Shown piece by piece: positions 27,156 to 36,621 of a stretch of DNA of 64,000 bases. The translations under genes and the position numbers were made by a program. The DNA is from Bacteroidota bacterium (lineage in GTDB: Bacteria > Bacteroidota > Bacteroidia > AKYH767-A > 2013-40CM-41-45), in assembly GCA_016721305.1 (NCBI GenBank), contig JADKIH010000003.1, forward strand, positions 124,001 to 188,000. The letters run 5' to 3'. The notes under the pieces are model-generated. The model searched no databases. It saw only the letters and a list, made by a program, of their open reading frames with translations, and was not told the DNA's origin. The stretch's first letter is position 1; the number at the start of each line of letters is the position of its first letter.

Positions 27156-29501
27156 ATGCTGCGATTTCTCATTCTGATTACCCTCCTACCTTCCTGTCTT
27201 TTTGGTCAAAACAACACTCAAAATATACGCGGCGTTGTGACAGATAAACTTTCACAAACGCCTCTGTTTGGGGTAATTGTGCAAATTTCTTCCTTACAAA
27301 AAGGCGTCAGTACCGACACACTTGGGAATTACGTGCTTTCAGATATTCCACCGGACAGATACGACATAAAAATATCGCTCATCGGTTATAAGAGCATAGC
27401 CATATCCAATGTGGTCGTAACTTCCGGCAAAGAAGTAATTTTAGATATCGCAATGGAAGAAGCATTCAACAATCTGAATGAAGTTGTGATTACATCACAT
27501 AATAAAGGTGGCACGATAAATAAGTTAGCAAGCGTAAGTGCGAGAACGTTTTCAATGGAGGAAGTAAATCGTTATGCAGGAGGCAGAAGCGATCCGGCTC
27601 GTTTGGCGGCGAATTTTGCAGGCGTAAGCGCTCCCGACGATAGCAGAAATGACATTGTAATTCGAGGCAATTCTCCCGTTGGAGTACTTTGGAGAATAGA
27701 CGGTATGAATGTCACCAATCCAAATCATTTTGCGTCCGTTGGCACGACCGGTGGCGCTGTGAGTGCGCTTAATACCAACTTGCTTAAAAGTTCCGACTTT
27801 TTCACCTCTGCATTTCCAGCCGAATATGGAAATGCAACATCCGGCGTTTTTGATTTAGGATTCAGAAATGGTAACAATAAAAAAAGAGAAACTACATTAC
27901 AAGTAGGTGTTATCACAGGCTTAGAAGCAACTACCGAAGGTCCGTTTAGCAAAAAAGGTGAAGCGTCGTACCTCATTGGTTATCGGTATGCCCTTGCAGG
28001 TGTTGCACAAAAACTCGGAGTGAATATTGGTACTACGGCTACACCATCATATCAGGATTTGTCTTTTAAATTAAACAGCGGTACTTCCAAATGGGGAAGA
28101 TTCTCCATGTTTGGAATTTTAGCGACAAGTACAATTGAAATTGGTGGCGGTAATTCAAGTACATTGTATGGAAATGGCAATCAGGTTGATTTTGCCAGTA
28201 ATATTGGAATTATAGGAGTAAATCATTTTAAACAAATCAATCAAAAATCATTCATCAGTACGACAGTCGGTTTAAATTACTCCTCTTCAGACCAAACCGG
28301 ATACAACTTCGACAGATTTACAAATACAAATTATATCAAAGAAGTACGTAACGTTGCCAAAACTGCTTATACTCTCAGCAGCACATATCAAACCAAAATT
28401 AATTCGCGCCTATTTTTCAAAGCAGGTTTCGAAGATGAAATTATTGGTCTCGGCCTGTTCTACAAATCAAAAAACAACATCAATGAAGAATACAAGCAAA
28501 TTTGGGACTATAAAAGCAGTACCAGTTTGGCACAGGCCTTTATTCATTTCAAATATAATTTAAGTGAGAAATTAGCCCTTAATGCAGGGCTTCATGCTCA
28601 GATGTTCTTTTTGAATAATTCCAACTCGTTAGAACCAAGAATGGGCCTCGTTTACAATGCTACCGCCAATAGCAGTTTCAATTTGGGCTATGGATTACAT
28701 TCGCAAATGCAGCCGATCAACACTTATTTTTTGCAAAATATAAATGCAAGTGGAGATACCGTTTATAACAACAAAGAATTAGATTTTACCAAAAGTCATC
28801 ATTTTGTTTTAGGATACAACATTCAACCATTTGAAGAATGGCGAATAAAAACAGAAGTCTATTATCAGACCATATACAACGTACCTGTTACTTCCTATTC
28901 AAGCAGCTATTCAATGCTGAATACCGGTTCGACTTTTAAAGCTGACCTGCAGGATAGTTTAACGAATAATGGCACCGGTAAAAACTACGGAATTGAATTA
29001 ACTGTTGAACGTTTTTTCAGTAAAGGATATTATGGCCTCTTCACATCCTCGCTTTACAGTTCAAAATATACCGGAAGCGATGGAGTCGAAAGAAATACAG
29101 CATTCAACGGAAAATACGTGTTCAATATTTTGGCAGGAAAGGAATGGAAAGTTGGCAATTCAAAAAGAAACAAATTTTCAACAGATTTTAAATTTACGAA
29201 TGCAGGAGGAAGAGCTTATACACCAATTGACCTAACAGCTTCGAAACTTCTTCAACGCGAACAACTATCTACCGATGCGTATTCAAGCTATTACGAAAAT
29301 TATTATCGTTTAGACGTAAAAGTTGGTTACACACTCAATAGTGGAAAGAGAAATATATCGCAATCATTCACGTTGGACTTACAAAATGTAACGAACCATA
29401 AAAATATGTTTTCACAAAGCTACGACGACCGCTCGCAAAGCATAAGTACAACATATCAGCTAGGCTTTTTTCCCAACTTCATTTACAAGTTGCAGTTCTA
29501 A
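27156..29501 (+). CDS. TonB-dependent outer-membrane receptor with carboxypeptidase-regulatory-like domain
   Basis: 781 residues from the ATG at 27156, where MLRFLILITLLPSCLFGQ is a signal peptide; an in-frame TTG lies at 27114 but is not signal-like. Residues ~22-105 form the CarboxypepD_reg-like domain (IRGVVTDKLSQTPLFGVIVQI...DTLGNYVLSDIPPDRYDIKIS). The plug domain follows (ARTFSMEEVNRYAGGRSDPARLAANFAGVSAPDDSRNDIVIRGNSP) and then a beta barrel to the end, finishing FFPNFIYKLQF. It transports a substrate across the outer membrane with TonB energy. No SusD partner is adjacent, so a glycan role is not indicated. Confidence 0.93.
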   Translation: MLRFLILITLLPSCLFGQNNTQNIRGVVTDKLSQTPLFGVIVQISSLQKGVSTDTLGNYVLSDIPPDRYDIKISLIGYKSIAISNVVVTSGKEVILDIAMEEAFNNLNEVVITSHNKGGTINKLASVSARTFSMEEVNRYAGGRSDPARLAANFAGVSAPDDSRNDIVIRGNSPVGVLWRIDGMNVTNPNHFASVGTTGGAVSALNTNLLKSSDFFTSAFPAEYGNATSGVFDLGFRNGNNKKRETTLQVGVITGLEATTEGPFSKKGEASYLIGYRYALAGVAQKLGVNIGTTATPSYQDLSFKLNSGTSKWGRFSMFGILATSTIEIGGGNSSTLYGNGNQVDFASNIGIIGVNHFKQINQKSFISTTVGLNYSSSDQTGYNFDRFTNTNYIKEVRNVAKTAYTLSSTYQTKINSRLFFKAGFEDEIIGLGLFYKSKNNINEEYKQIWDYKSSTSLAQAFIHFKYNLSEKLALNAGLHAQMFFLNNSNSLEPRMGLVYNATANSSFNLGYGLHSQMQPINTYFLQNINASGDTVYNNKELDFTKSHHFVLGYNIQPFEEWRIKTEVYYQTIYNVPVTSYSSSYSMLNTGSTFKADLQDSLTNNGTGKNYGIELTVERFFSKGYYGLFTSSLYSSKYTGSDGVERNTAFNGKYVFNILAGKEWKVGNSKRNKFSTDFKFTNAGGRAYTPIDLTASKLLQREQLSTDAYSSYYENYYRLDVKVGYTLNSGKRNISQSFTLDLQNVTNHKNMFSQSYDDRSQSISTTYQLGFFPNFIYKLQF

Positions 29502-29653
29502 CACCCCTATATCACACTTTGTTTTAAATTTCAAGCTGTCAACTCAACAGCATTTCAAAGTGGTCGACCGTAGCCTAATATTTCCTAGAGAAGAATTGTA
29601 AGCTCAGGTCTGGAACGCTGCCTGATCGCAAGCGAACTCAAAATTATACCCTT

Positions 29654-29689
29654 CCAAAATTAAAATCAGAAGAGAATGGTATATCCGCG
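29654..29689. repeat. Short dispersed repeat, partner of 24692-24727
   Basis: ccaaaattaaaatcagaaga then gaatggtatatccgcg; about 30 matching positions with the copy at 24692. Confidence 0.5.
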
Positions 29690-30033
29690 TGAGCCTATCT
29701 TGTTACCATTCTTTCGGAAATTCATGTGCGAATGGTATACATGAAATGAGGAGTGGAAATCGAAAAGCCATTCCAAGAGAAATAAAATCTCGTAAAGTCC
29801 CTGCAGAATCATTAAAAACAAATTTCGGTTCCATGAATATAGCACGGGCAAATTTGCTAAATGGTATGAGTACTACAGTGTCGGCCCGACGCGAAAGGAG
29901 TTATTTGACAGACCAAACTGTACTACTTGAATCCCACTAAAAATTGCAAATCGAAACATATTGTAGTTTTTTTACGAAATACACGTGCTCAGAGTCGAAA
30001 AGGGAGTAATTGTGTTTCGGGCTTGGCAATTGA

Positions 30034-30041
30034 CTATCTTT
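30034..30041 (+). promoter_or_regulatory. Candidate -7 box TATCTTTG for the HMA-AraC gene
   Basis: Perfect TAnnTTTG match with a TTG at 30009-30011, 22 nt upstream, as a possible -33 element. The leader to the ATG at 30148 would be ~100 nt, unlike the very short leaders seen for pgk and purF. Confidence 0.45.
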
Positions 30042-30147
30042 GAACATCGACTTGATGTCCATACAACGGGCCAAGGAACACCTTCCTTCACTTTTTGCCG
30101 GCCTTTGATTTTAGATGAATCACTTGTTAAAACTAAAATTTACGCAC

Positions 30148-30708
30148 ATGAAAATTTACGTTAAGAATATGGCTTGCGAAAGCTGTAAAATTGTTGTTCA
30201 GGAAGCATTGCAAGAACTTGAGATCGATTCAGCAAAAGTTGAATTGGGAGAAATTATAACTAAGGAAGATGTTTCTGATTCTGAAAAAAAGAAATTGAAT
30301 AATATCATTCAGAAAGCCGGTTTAGAATTGCTGGAGAAAAAGCAAGGGGTACTTATTGAAAAAATTAGAACCGTTGCGATTGAATATGTGTATAAGTCGG
30401 ATGAACGGCCAAATATCAAGTTTTCAGTTTTACTTGCTGAAAAGCTAAATCACAGCTATACATATCTTGCCAATTTCTTTTCGGAAGTAGAAGCTACAAC
30501 GATCGAACAATTTGTTATATCGCTGAAGATTGAACGAATTAAAGAACTCATTATTTTTGGTGAAGACACCCTTTCACAAATTGCAGATAAATTGCACTAC
30601 AGTAGTGTTTCGCATTTATCGTCACAATTTAAAAAAGTAACAGGATTAACGCCGTCACATTTCAGGGAGTTGAAAGAAAAGAGACGCATCACAATTCAGA
30701 ATATATAA
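30148..30708 (+). CDS. AraC-family regulator fused to an N-terminal HMA-like metal-binding domain
   Basis: 186 residues from the ATG at 30148 (an upstream in-frame ATG at 30115 adds 11 residues). Residues 1-68 resemble a heavy-metal-associated domain: KIYVKNMACESCKIVVQEAL with the M-x-C-x-x-C motif, then 'AKVELGEIITKEDVSD'. The C-terminal ~100 residues are an AraC helix-turn-helix domain (ERIKELIIFGEDTLSQIADKLHYSSVSHLSSQFKKVTGLTPSHFRELK). Such one-component regulators are expected to sense copper or similar metals and to activate efflux genes. No metal transporter gene lies within 10 kb here. Confidence 0.85.
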   Translation: MKIYVKNMACESCKIVVQEALQELEIDSAKVELGEIITKEDVSDSEKKKLNNIIQKAGLELLEKKQGVLIEKIRTVAIEYVYKSDERPNIKFSVLLAEKLNHSYTYLANFFSEVEATTIEQFVISLKIERIKELIIFGEDTLSQIADKLHYSSVSHLSSQFKKVTGLTPSHFRELKEKRRITIQNI

Positions 30709-30838
30709 TTTGATGCAGTAAGATGGCAAGTAACTAGCCCTACTATTCCATGATTTTGTAGTTCGGCAGTCGGTTGATTCAATATATTTGTAATTTTGAA
30801 TTTGAAAGCAATGCTTACTTGTATTTTACCAACATCAA

Positions 30839-32323
30839 ATGAAATTAAAATTACTTCTCTACTTCCTCCTCATAGAATTCGCGGCCCACTCACAAGCAAA
30901 TGTTGAATGGTATAACTATCCCGGAGGAGTTTCAGTGGCTACAAATAGTACTTACGATGTTTATACGGTTGACTGGGACTTTAATCCGGCCGGTGATATC
31001 ACATTAACGAAAAGAGACTCGTCAGGAGCCATCCTTTGGGACACGGCCTATGACAACACAGATCCTTCTACTCATGAGGTAGCAACCTGGGTTGAAACAG
31101 ATAATTCCGGCAATATTATCGTTTCAGGCACTATTCGTTCAGGTATTTCGAACCCTGTTAATGCGGCAAGTCTTTTAATGAAATTTGATTCTGCAGGAAC
31201 TTTACTTTGGAGAGTAGTATATGAAAGTTCTTTTGATGGTTCATCGACAAAAAAAATACTAGTTGATTCAAATGATAATATCTATGCATTAGGCCTTGGA
31301 ATTGGACCGAACGGGATGGTTACCAAAGTTAAAAAGTTTGATGCCGGCGGTACTGCTGTTTGGTCATACTTTGACACTACCGGCATTGGAAGTCCATTAA
31401 ACATAAAATTTACTCCTGATAACAATCTATTGATTATTGCCCGAGGAGTAACGGGTTCTGCAAATGGCTTTTCCAAAATTGATTTGAATGGAAATGAAAT
31501 TTGGAGTTTAGCTCCTGTAAGTAGTAATACCATAGGTGATGCAGCAGGCGATGCTTTTGGAAACACTTATTTAGTGAATGGTGAATATGTAATTTCAAAT
31601 TCAGGAAGTGTGATCCAAAAATTATCCCCTGGCGGAACCCAGATTTGGGCTGATACAAATAGCATAACTGCGTTTAGAGTAGAAGTCGGTACAGATAATT
31701 TCCCTGTAATTTGTGGTTTTCCCAACTCAGGCACTCCCGGAGCATCATTCATAAAATATAATGACAACGGTATTGTACTATGGCAAAATCTTGATGGTGA
31801 CGGACCGTTATACGCACTTTTGCTGCATGCACAAATGGGAATGGATATTAATAATGCTATTTATCTAGCTGCAGGTACTCTCACGCAGATGGCCCTTTGC
31901 AAAATTAGTAGCGCCGGAATTTCTGAATGGACGCTGGCTATGCCGGGCAGTTACTCAAACGGATTTGATTTTCGCACGAACGATGTAATTTACCTTGTTG
32001 GAGGTACTACAGCCAAAATTAGCCAAAATGTAATTACTGCTACCTCTCAACAAACCCCAAATGAATCAGAAAATAATATCAGAGTTTTTCCAAACCCATT
32101 CCAAGGCAAAACGAATCTAGAATTTATCAGTTCTACAAGAAGTAATACATCTGTTTCAATATATGATATGGCGGGACGTAAAATTCAATACAATTCAACG
32201 GAAGAACTTGATCCGGGTAAAATCACCATCACACTTGATATGTCTGAATTCACCAATGGAGTTTATTTCTGCATAATACAATCCGGTGAAACCAAGCGCA
32301 GAATAAAACTTATTAAGAACTAA
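30839..32323 (+). CDS. Secreted SBBP/propeller-type protein with T9SS C-terminal sorting domain
   Basis: 494 residues. Signal peptide 1-18 (ends AAHSQ). Repeats of 'KRDSSGAILWDTAYD', 'KFDSAGTLLWRVVYE', 'KFDAGGTAVWSYFD', 'KIDLNGNEIWSLAP' and 'KYNDNGIVLWQNLD' mark SBBP beta-propeller blades. The end is a type A sorting domain: VFPNPFQGKTNLEF ... SIYDMAGRKIQ ... GVYFCIIQSGETKRRIKLIKN. Exported through the type IX system and attached to the cell surface. Same architecture as the frameshifted 13249-14981 gene. Confidence 0.88.
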   Translation: MKLKLLLYFLLIEFAAHSQANVEWYNYPGGVSVATNSTYDVYTVDWDFNPAGDITLTKRDSSGAILWDTAYDNTDPSTHEVATWVETDNSGNIIVSGTIRSGISNPVNAASLLMKFDSAGTLLWRVVYESSFDGSSTKKILVDSNDNIYALGLGIGPNGMVTKVKKFDAGGTAVWSYFDTTGIGSPLNIKFTPDNNLLIIARGVTGSANGFSKIDLNGNEIWSLAPVSSNTIGDAAGDAFGNTYLVNGEYVISNSGSVIQKLSPGGTQIWADTNSITAFRVEVGTDNFPVICGFPNSGTPGASFIKYNDNGIVLWQNLDGDGPLYALLLHAQMGMDINNAIYLAAGTLTQMALCKISSAGISEWTLAMPGSYSNGFDFRTNDVIYLVGGTTAKISQNVITATSQQTPNESENNIRVFPNPFQGKTNLEFISSTRSNTSVSIYDMAGRKIQYNSTEELDPGKITITLDMSEFTNGVYFCIIQSGETKRRIKLIKN

Positions 32324-32485
32324 AAATCAGATTGTCAAAATAGAAAATTAACACTTTTAAATTCAAGGTTGGACTCGGATTTTCATTTGTCCGGCGAAAT
32401 GCTGTCGACTGATTTTGGTTAGATAGAAATAGAAAAGAAAGTTCGGTTTATCGTCGGTATAAGTTAACTCTTTCTCCCGGTTTAA

Positions 32486-33163
32486 ATGAAAATAGTGCTT
32501 TCAATTATAAGTATTTTTTTTTCATTTTGTTTGTCGGCACAAGACTTTGTCGGCACTTACAAGGATAATCCCGATTCCCTAACTTTTAAATCCGATAGTG
32601 CATGGTTTAGTTTCGGCGGTAATAGCGGTTTAATTGTGAATCATGTTGGTTTCGGATTTTATGAAATTATCAACGACTTTCTGGTGATAAAAACCAAATC
32701 ATTTAACGGTGTAAAATCTGTCATAACGATTTCGGAGGGTAATAGTCAAATGATCGCATTTAGCATTCAAGACAGAAAGGGTCAGCCATTGCAAGGGGTA
32801 ATCATTACTCTGCTTGACAAAAAAGGTAAATTCATTTCAAATGCAGCTACCGATCTAAACGGTAAAGCAAATTTGAAGCGGTCGGATGAAATAAAGAAAA
32901 TATCAATCGGAGCAATGGGCTATGATTGTATGTATATTAATTATTCTCCATCGAGTAATTACACAATTGAACTCGTTCCTTATGATGTAGTGGAAGACGA
33001 AGTTGTGGTGTTTAAATTTTCAAAAGGAAGTACGATCAGCATTAATCTTATTCTATTATCCATTGACTCGAGTCACAGCGAGATTTCAAAGAAATCATTA
33101 GATAAGCTTTGGCGAAAGAACCGAATTTACGGATTTCGGGAAAGAGAGTTTCTAAAGCAGTAA
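32486..33163 (+). CDS. Exported hypothetical protein with carboxypeptidase-regulatory-like domain
   Basis: 225 residues with signal peptide 1-18 (ends LSAQ). Residues ~95-160 (AFSIQDRKGQPLQGVIITLLDKKGKFISNAATDLNGKANLKRSDEIKKISIGAMGY) match the CarboxypepD_reg / CNA-B-like beta-sandwich often found at the start of TonB receptors. Here it stands alone, without barrel. N-terminal half 'FVGTYKDNPDSLTFKSDSAWFSF' may be a lipocalin-like strand set. Function unknown. Confidence 0.6.
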   Translation: MKIVLSIISIFFSFCLSAQDFVGTYKDNPDSLTFKSDSAWFSFGGNSGLIVNHVGFGFYEIINDFLVIKTKSFNGVKSVITISEGNSQMIAFSIQDRKGQPLQGVIITLLDKKGKFISNAATDLNGKANLKRSDEIKKISIGAMGYDCMYINYSPSSNYTIELVPYDVVEDEVVVFKFSKGSTISINLILLSIDSSHSEISKKSLDKLWRKNRIYGFREREFLKQ

Positions 33164-33364
33164 TCTATTCATATCTTCCTTTTCATCTCTTGGAATAAGT
33201 GAATCATGCAATTCTTTTTAATAATTCTATAAGCAGATTTCGGTCATTTCGGAGCAATTTTGCACTTTAATCGCCGAATTTATTTCCTATCGAAATATTC
33301 TTTGCGCGACAGAAAACAGAAGTTCAATCAAAGTTGTTATTCATAATAAGTTCAATCCGCTAAA

Positions 33365-33955
33365 ATGAAAATCTTCCTCATCATAATAGGCATCACCATC
33401 GCCCTATTCATCACAGTCCAGATTTACGCAGCCATGACAACAAAGAAATCCTCCATACAAGCCTATAAAGTTATTCGCACTGAAGAAGATTTCGAAATTC
33501 GCTTTTATCCTTCGGTAACGATGGCGACTATTACGTCATCTGCAAAATCGTATAAAGAACTCAGCGGACCGGGATTCAGAAAATTAGCCGGTTATATTTT
33601 TGGCGGTAATAAAGGAAGTCAGAATATCGCAATGACTTCGCCGGTACATATGGATATAAATGATTCCGCGTCAAAGATGAGCTTTGTAATGCCGGCAGAT
33701 TATCACAAAGACAACTTGCCTCAACCGAATGATTCATCGGTAAAAATTGAAACTACAACAGAAGAGTATGTCGCGGCACTAACATTCGGAGGATTTGCTT
33801 CCGACAAGGTTATCAAAGAAAATGCAGAAAAACTAGAAAGCGCTTTAAGAGCAAAATCAATTTCCTATTACGGTAACTTTCGATTTCTAGGGTACAATCC
33901 GCCGTTTCAACTTTTCGGAAGAAGAAATGAAATTATTGTAAGCGTTAAGCTTTAA
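33365..33955 (+). CDS. SOUL-family heme-binding-like protein
   Basis: 196 residues. N-terminal membrane anchor or signal (1-22). The SOUL fold begins 'YKVIRTEEDFEIRFYPSVTMATIT' and continues 'SYKELSGPGFRKLAGYIFGGNKGSQNIAMTSPVHMD', 'MSFVMPADY...LPQPND' and ends 'FRFLGYNPPFQLFGRRNEIIVSV', all characteristic positions. SOUL proteins bind heme or tetrapyrroles; the axial His of the animal proteins is not certain here. It is 26 bp upstream of the next gene on the same strand, so probably co-transcribed. Confidence 0.88.
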   Translation: MKIFLIIIGITIALFITVQIYAAMTTKKSSIQAYKVIRTEEDFEIRFYPSVTMATITSSAKSYKELSGPGFRKLAGYIFGGNKGSQNIAMTSPVHMDINDSASKMSFVMPADYHKDNLPQPNDSSVKIETTTEEYVAALTFGGFASDKVIKENAEKLESALRAKSISYYGNFRFLGYNPPFQLFGRRNEIIVSVKL

Positions 33956-33981
33956 AATAATTTCTAGAAGAAAAATATAGT

Positions 33982-34584
33982 ATGGAAAAAAATAAAACCG
34001 GAGAAGATCTCAGAAGTTTTGAGTTTCTTGCGCTTGACTCAAAAGAGATAATCGAAAAACAAGTAGCCTCTCACCGACAGCAGCATTCGTATGCAGGAAC
34101 CATAATAGGATTTACCGTCTTATTCATTCCGTTTTTCTTAAACAATCTTTCCTCTGCCAATCAGGTTCTGCAATTAATTTCCATCATCCCTGTCGCTCTT
34201 TTCATTGGCTCCATACTTTTAATGCTGAGCATTTTCAGAGGGAAGCCGCTTGATCAGGCATTGTCGGTCAGTAAGTACAATGTACTACTTGCCAAAAATT
34301 ATAAAGAAATTTTGCTTTATGAAATTGAGGCCAACAAAACCTCTTATTTAAAAAACAACTCAACTACTCAATATGGTAACAAACGATATAGCCAGGGAAT
34401 TGGCTTAACTACGATCGCGATTTTGCTGTCAATCACTCTTCTTTTAGTAAGTACTTTTATGGAAATCGAAAAAGCACCGACAAAAGTGCAGGTTGTTTCT
34501 CCGGTGAAGAAAACCACACTACAACTAAAAGAGGGTAACATCGAAAAATCGAGGTCAGTAAATATTACCGACACCTTAAAATGA
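33982..34584 (+). CDS. Hypothetical two-helix membrane protein
   Basis: 200 residues. N-terminal cytoplasmic ~35 residues, then two membrane helices at about 36-80 (TIIGFTVLFIPFFLNNL ... LISIIPVALFIGSILLML), a soluble linker, and a third helix near 140-160 (LTTIAILLSITLLLVSTFM). Family not recognised. Probably in an operon with the SOUL gene 26 bp upstream. Confidence 0.55.
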   Translation: MEKNKTGEDLRSFEFLALDSKEIIEKQVASHRQQHSYAGTIIGFTVLFIPFFLNNLSSANQVLQLISIIPVALFIGSILLMLSIFRGKPLDQALSVSKYNVLLAKNYKEILLYEIEANKTSYLKNNSTTQYGNKRYSQGIGLTTIAILLSITLLLVSTFMEIEKAPTKVQVVSPVKKTTLQLKEGNIEKSRSVNITDTLK

Positions 34585-34773
34585 GGTGCTATTCGTACAC
34601 TGCACATTAGTTTCCTCTCAGCCAGCGTTGTCCGGAAGCAATGGCGCGAAAAATGTTTATTTTTTCTATATTCGTGTAATCGAATTCTTGTTGCATGCGC
34701 TTTACATGTAACGATAAAATTCATAAACCGGATCAGTTCAATCTTTCATCCTGAAATTTACAGTCTGCAAAAA

Positions 34774-35283
34774 ATGGCAATTCCTAAAAACAAGGCCGAG
34801 TTGCTAGAGGCCATTCTTGAAAATTATCAATTACTGAAAAAAGAACTTGTGAGCATTCCCATACAACTCACCAATAAAAAAGAGTTGGAAGGCCATGCAA
34901 AGAACACCGTTATGAGCATAAACGACTTGGTTGCCTATCTCCTCGGTTGGGGCCAGCTTGTTTTAAAATGGAATCGTAATAAAAGCAAAGGCCTCGAAGT
35001 AGATTTTCCTGAAACAGGCTTCAAATGGAACGAGCTTGGTCAGCTTGCGCAAAAGTTTTACGATGATTATAAGAACGATGATCTTACTACATTAACCAAA
35101 AAGCTTGATAGGACGGTTAATGATATTATAAAGCTTGTCGAGAGTCGATCCAATAAAGAACTTTATGGAACACCATGGTATGACAAATGGACATTGGGCA
35201 GAATGGTTCAGTTGAACACTTCGTCGCCATACAAAAACGCCAGGGCCAGAATCCGGAAATGGAAAAAAGCAAAATCGCTTTAG
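34774..35283 (+). CDS. ClbS/DfsB-family four-helix-bundle protein
   Basis: 169 residues. 'IPKNKAELLEAILENYQLLKKELVSIP' then 'MSINDLVAYLLGWGQLVLKW', 'FKWNELGQLAQKFYDDYKN' and 'WYDKWTLGRMVQLNTSSPYKNARARIRKW' follow the ClbS/DfsB (DUF1706) pattern exactly. The family includes ClbS, a colibactin self-resistance hydrolase, but most members have no assigned substrate. Single gene. Confidence 0.85.
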   Translation: MAIPKNKAELLEAILENYQLLKKELVSIPIQLTNKKELEGHAKNTVMSINDLVAYLLGWGQLVLKWNRNKSKGLEVDFPETGFKWNELGQLAQKFYDDYKNDDLTTLTKKLDRTVNDIIKLVESRSNKELYGTPWYDKWTLGRMVQLNTSSPYKNARARIRKWKKAKSL

Positions 35284-35415
35284 AACTTAGTCTAAATGCA
35301 TTTGACGTTTTAAGACAAATGATTTAAATTCCATCATCACAGATTAAATATTAGTCTCAATATTAAAAGCGATCATATTCTTTTGTAAATTAATTTTTAT
35401 TGAGTAGTTTTAAAA

Positions 35416-35787
35416 ATGCTCTCACAGATCCATCCTAAGTTACCAATGCGAAATAAATCCGTAACCGGGGAATATTACATCACTCAATTAGGCTTTGAAA
35501 TATTTGGCGGTGATTTCGCCGGTTATTTAATGATTCAAAAAGACAATGTCCAAATTCATTTTTTCGAATTCAAAGACCTTGATCCGAAAACAAATTATGG
35601 TCAGGTGTATATACGTGTGAGTGATATTGACCGGCTTTATCAGTCATTTGTGGAAAAGAAAATTCCGATTCATCCGAATGGTGCACTAGAAAGCAAACCA
35701 TGGGGACAAAGAGAGTTTTCCCTTCTTGATCCTGATAATAACTTGCTGACTTTTGGTGAAAGTATTAATGTTACAATTGCCAAATAA
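35416..35787 (+). CDS. VOC-superfamily protein (bleomycin-resistance/glyoxalase-like)
   Basis: 123 residues, a two beta-alpha-beta-beta-beta module protein. 'SVTGEYYITQLGFEIFG', 'LMIQKDNVQIHFFEFKDL', 'VYIRVSDIDRLYQSFVEKKI' and 'WGQREFSLLDPDNNLLTFGE' fit the Ble-type members that bind ligands without a metal. A true resistance role cannot be claimed. Confidence 0.75.
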   Translation: MLSQIHPKLPMRNKSVTGEYYITQLGFEIFGGDFAGYLMIQKDNVQIHFFEFKDLDPKTNYGQVYIRVSDIDRLYQSFVEKKIPIHPNGALESKPWGQREFSLLDPDNNLLTFGESINVTIAK

Positions 35788-35887
35788 CTATTCACACAAA
35801 GAATAGTTTATGCTGCAGAAGCAAATGCTACCGGCTCTATGAATTTTGATACAATTATTTCCGAAATGTCAGAATCAGAACGGACCA

Positions 35888-36199
35888 TCACTTATTTTCG
35901 GGAGTCATAATAACATCAGTTTTCGGGTGACTCAAAAACTTTTCCGGATTTCTCATAAAATCCTCTTTACAGAATTTTGAGCAGAAACCGTACACTCCAC
36001 CGTTATAATGCGCCGAATCGCTCACGCCGTAGGACAATGGCATTTGGCACATAAAATCAACAGAATTCGTAAAAGTTACATTGTTGAATTTCGTTTTATT
36101 CAGAGCGGCTTCTTCATACATCATTTGATTCTTATCTGCGACCTTTTGGCAAGCAAATAAAGCGAATGAAGCGACTAATAAACAGAGTGTCTTTTTCAT
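35888..36199 (-). CDS. YHS-like domain lipoprotein
   Basis: 103 residues. Lipoprotein signal MKKTLCLLVASFALFAC, acylated at Cys17. The mature domain 'DFMCQMPLSYGVSDSAHYNGGVYGFCSKFCKEDFMRNPEKFL' has the Cys/aromatic spacing of the YHS/TRASH metal-binding domain (C-x-M ... Y-x-F-C-S-x-x-C). Such domains bind or sense copper or other soft metals. Its location 5 kb from an HMA-AraC regulator is suggestive only. Confidence 0.75.
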   Translation of the reverse strand: MKKTLCLLVASFALFACQKVADKNQMMYEEAALNKTKFNNVTFTNSVDFMCQMPLSYGVSDSAHYNGGVYGFCSKFCKEDFMRNPEKFLSHPKTDVIMTPENK

Positions 36200-36621
36200 C
36201 TTTTTATTAATATATATTCAAATATACTTCACCCGAAAGTGAAAGGCAATCGATTTTTTAAAAGTGCAAGCTTTAGAATAAAATAATATTATTATGGATA
36301 TGAACCATCGTTTTGGGCCTATTTTCAGCTACTCATATAAAAACAAACTAATTCGATCCGGTATGATTTTCATTCATAACATGTAATTGTTAGTTAAGTA
36401 CAGGAATTAGGCCGATACTATTTTACATTCCAAATTAAAGCATTACTAAAACAGGTCTAATTATAGTTAAGACTATTTATTCAAGCTTAGTTGCCAGATT
36501 AGGATAACATTTCCGGCGAATTGATTCACAGTATTCTCTATTTCAAGTAGGCAATCGATGTGAATAGATTTTTTATCAAATCGCATTTTTTAAATCAGAT
36601 ATTTTCGATCTTGTTGATTCA
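36200..36621. other. 422-bp intergenic, no feature recognised
   Basis: AT-rich sequence between divergent genes. No repeat words of the families seen elsewhere and no clear TAnnTTTG box next to either start. Confidence 0.4.

Larger units (their letters stand above)
29502..30114. other. 613-bp intergenic region with one dispersed repeat
   Basis: Contains the 24692-type repeat at 29654-29689 and a candidate promoter at 30034-30041. Short open frames on both strands here lack a start context or coding composition, and I do not accept them as genes. Confidence 0.4.

Noticed and set aside
29689..29940. 83-codon open frame between the TonB receptor and AraC genes
   Set aside because: Poor coding composition, starts within a dispersed repeat, no homologous pattern recognised.
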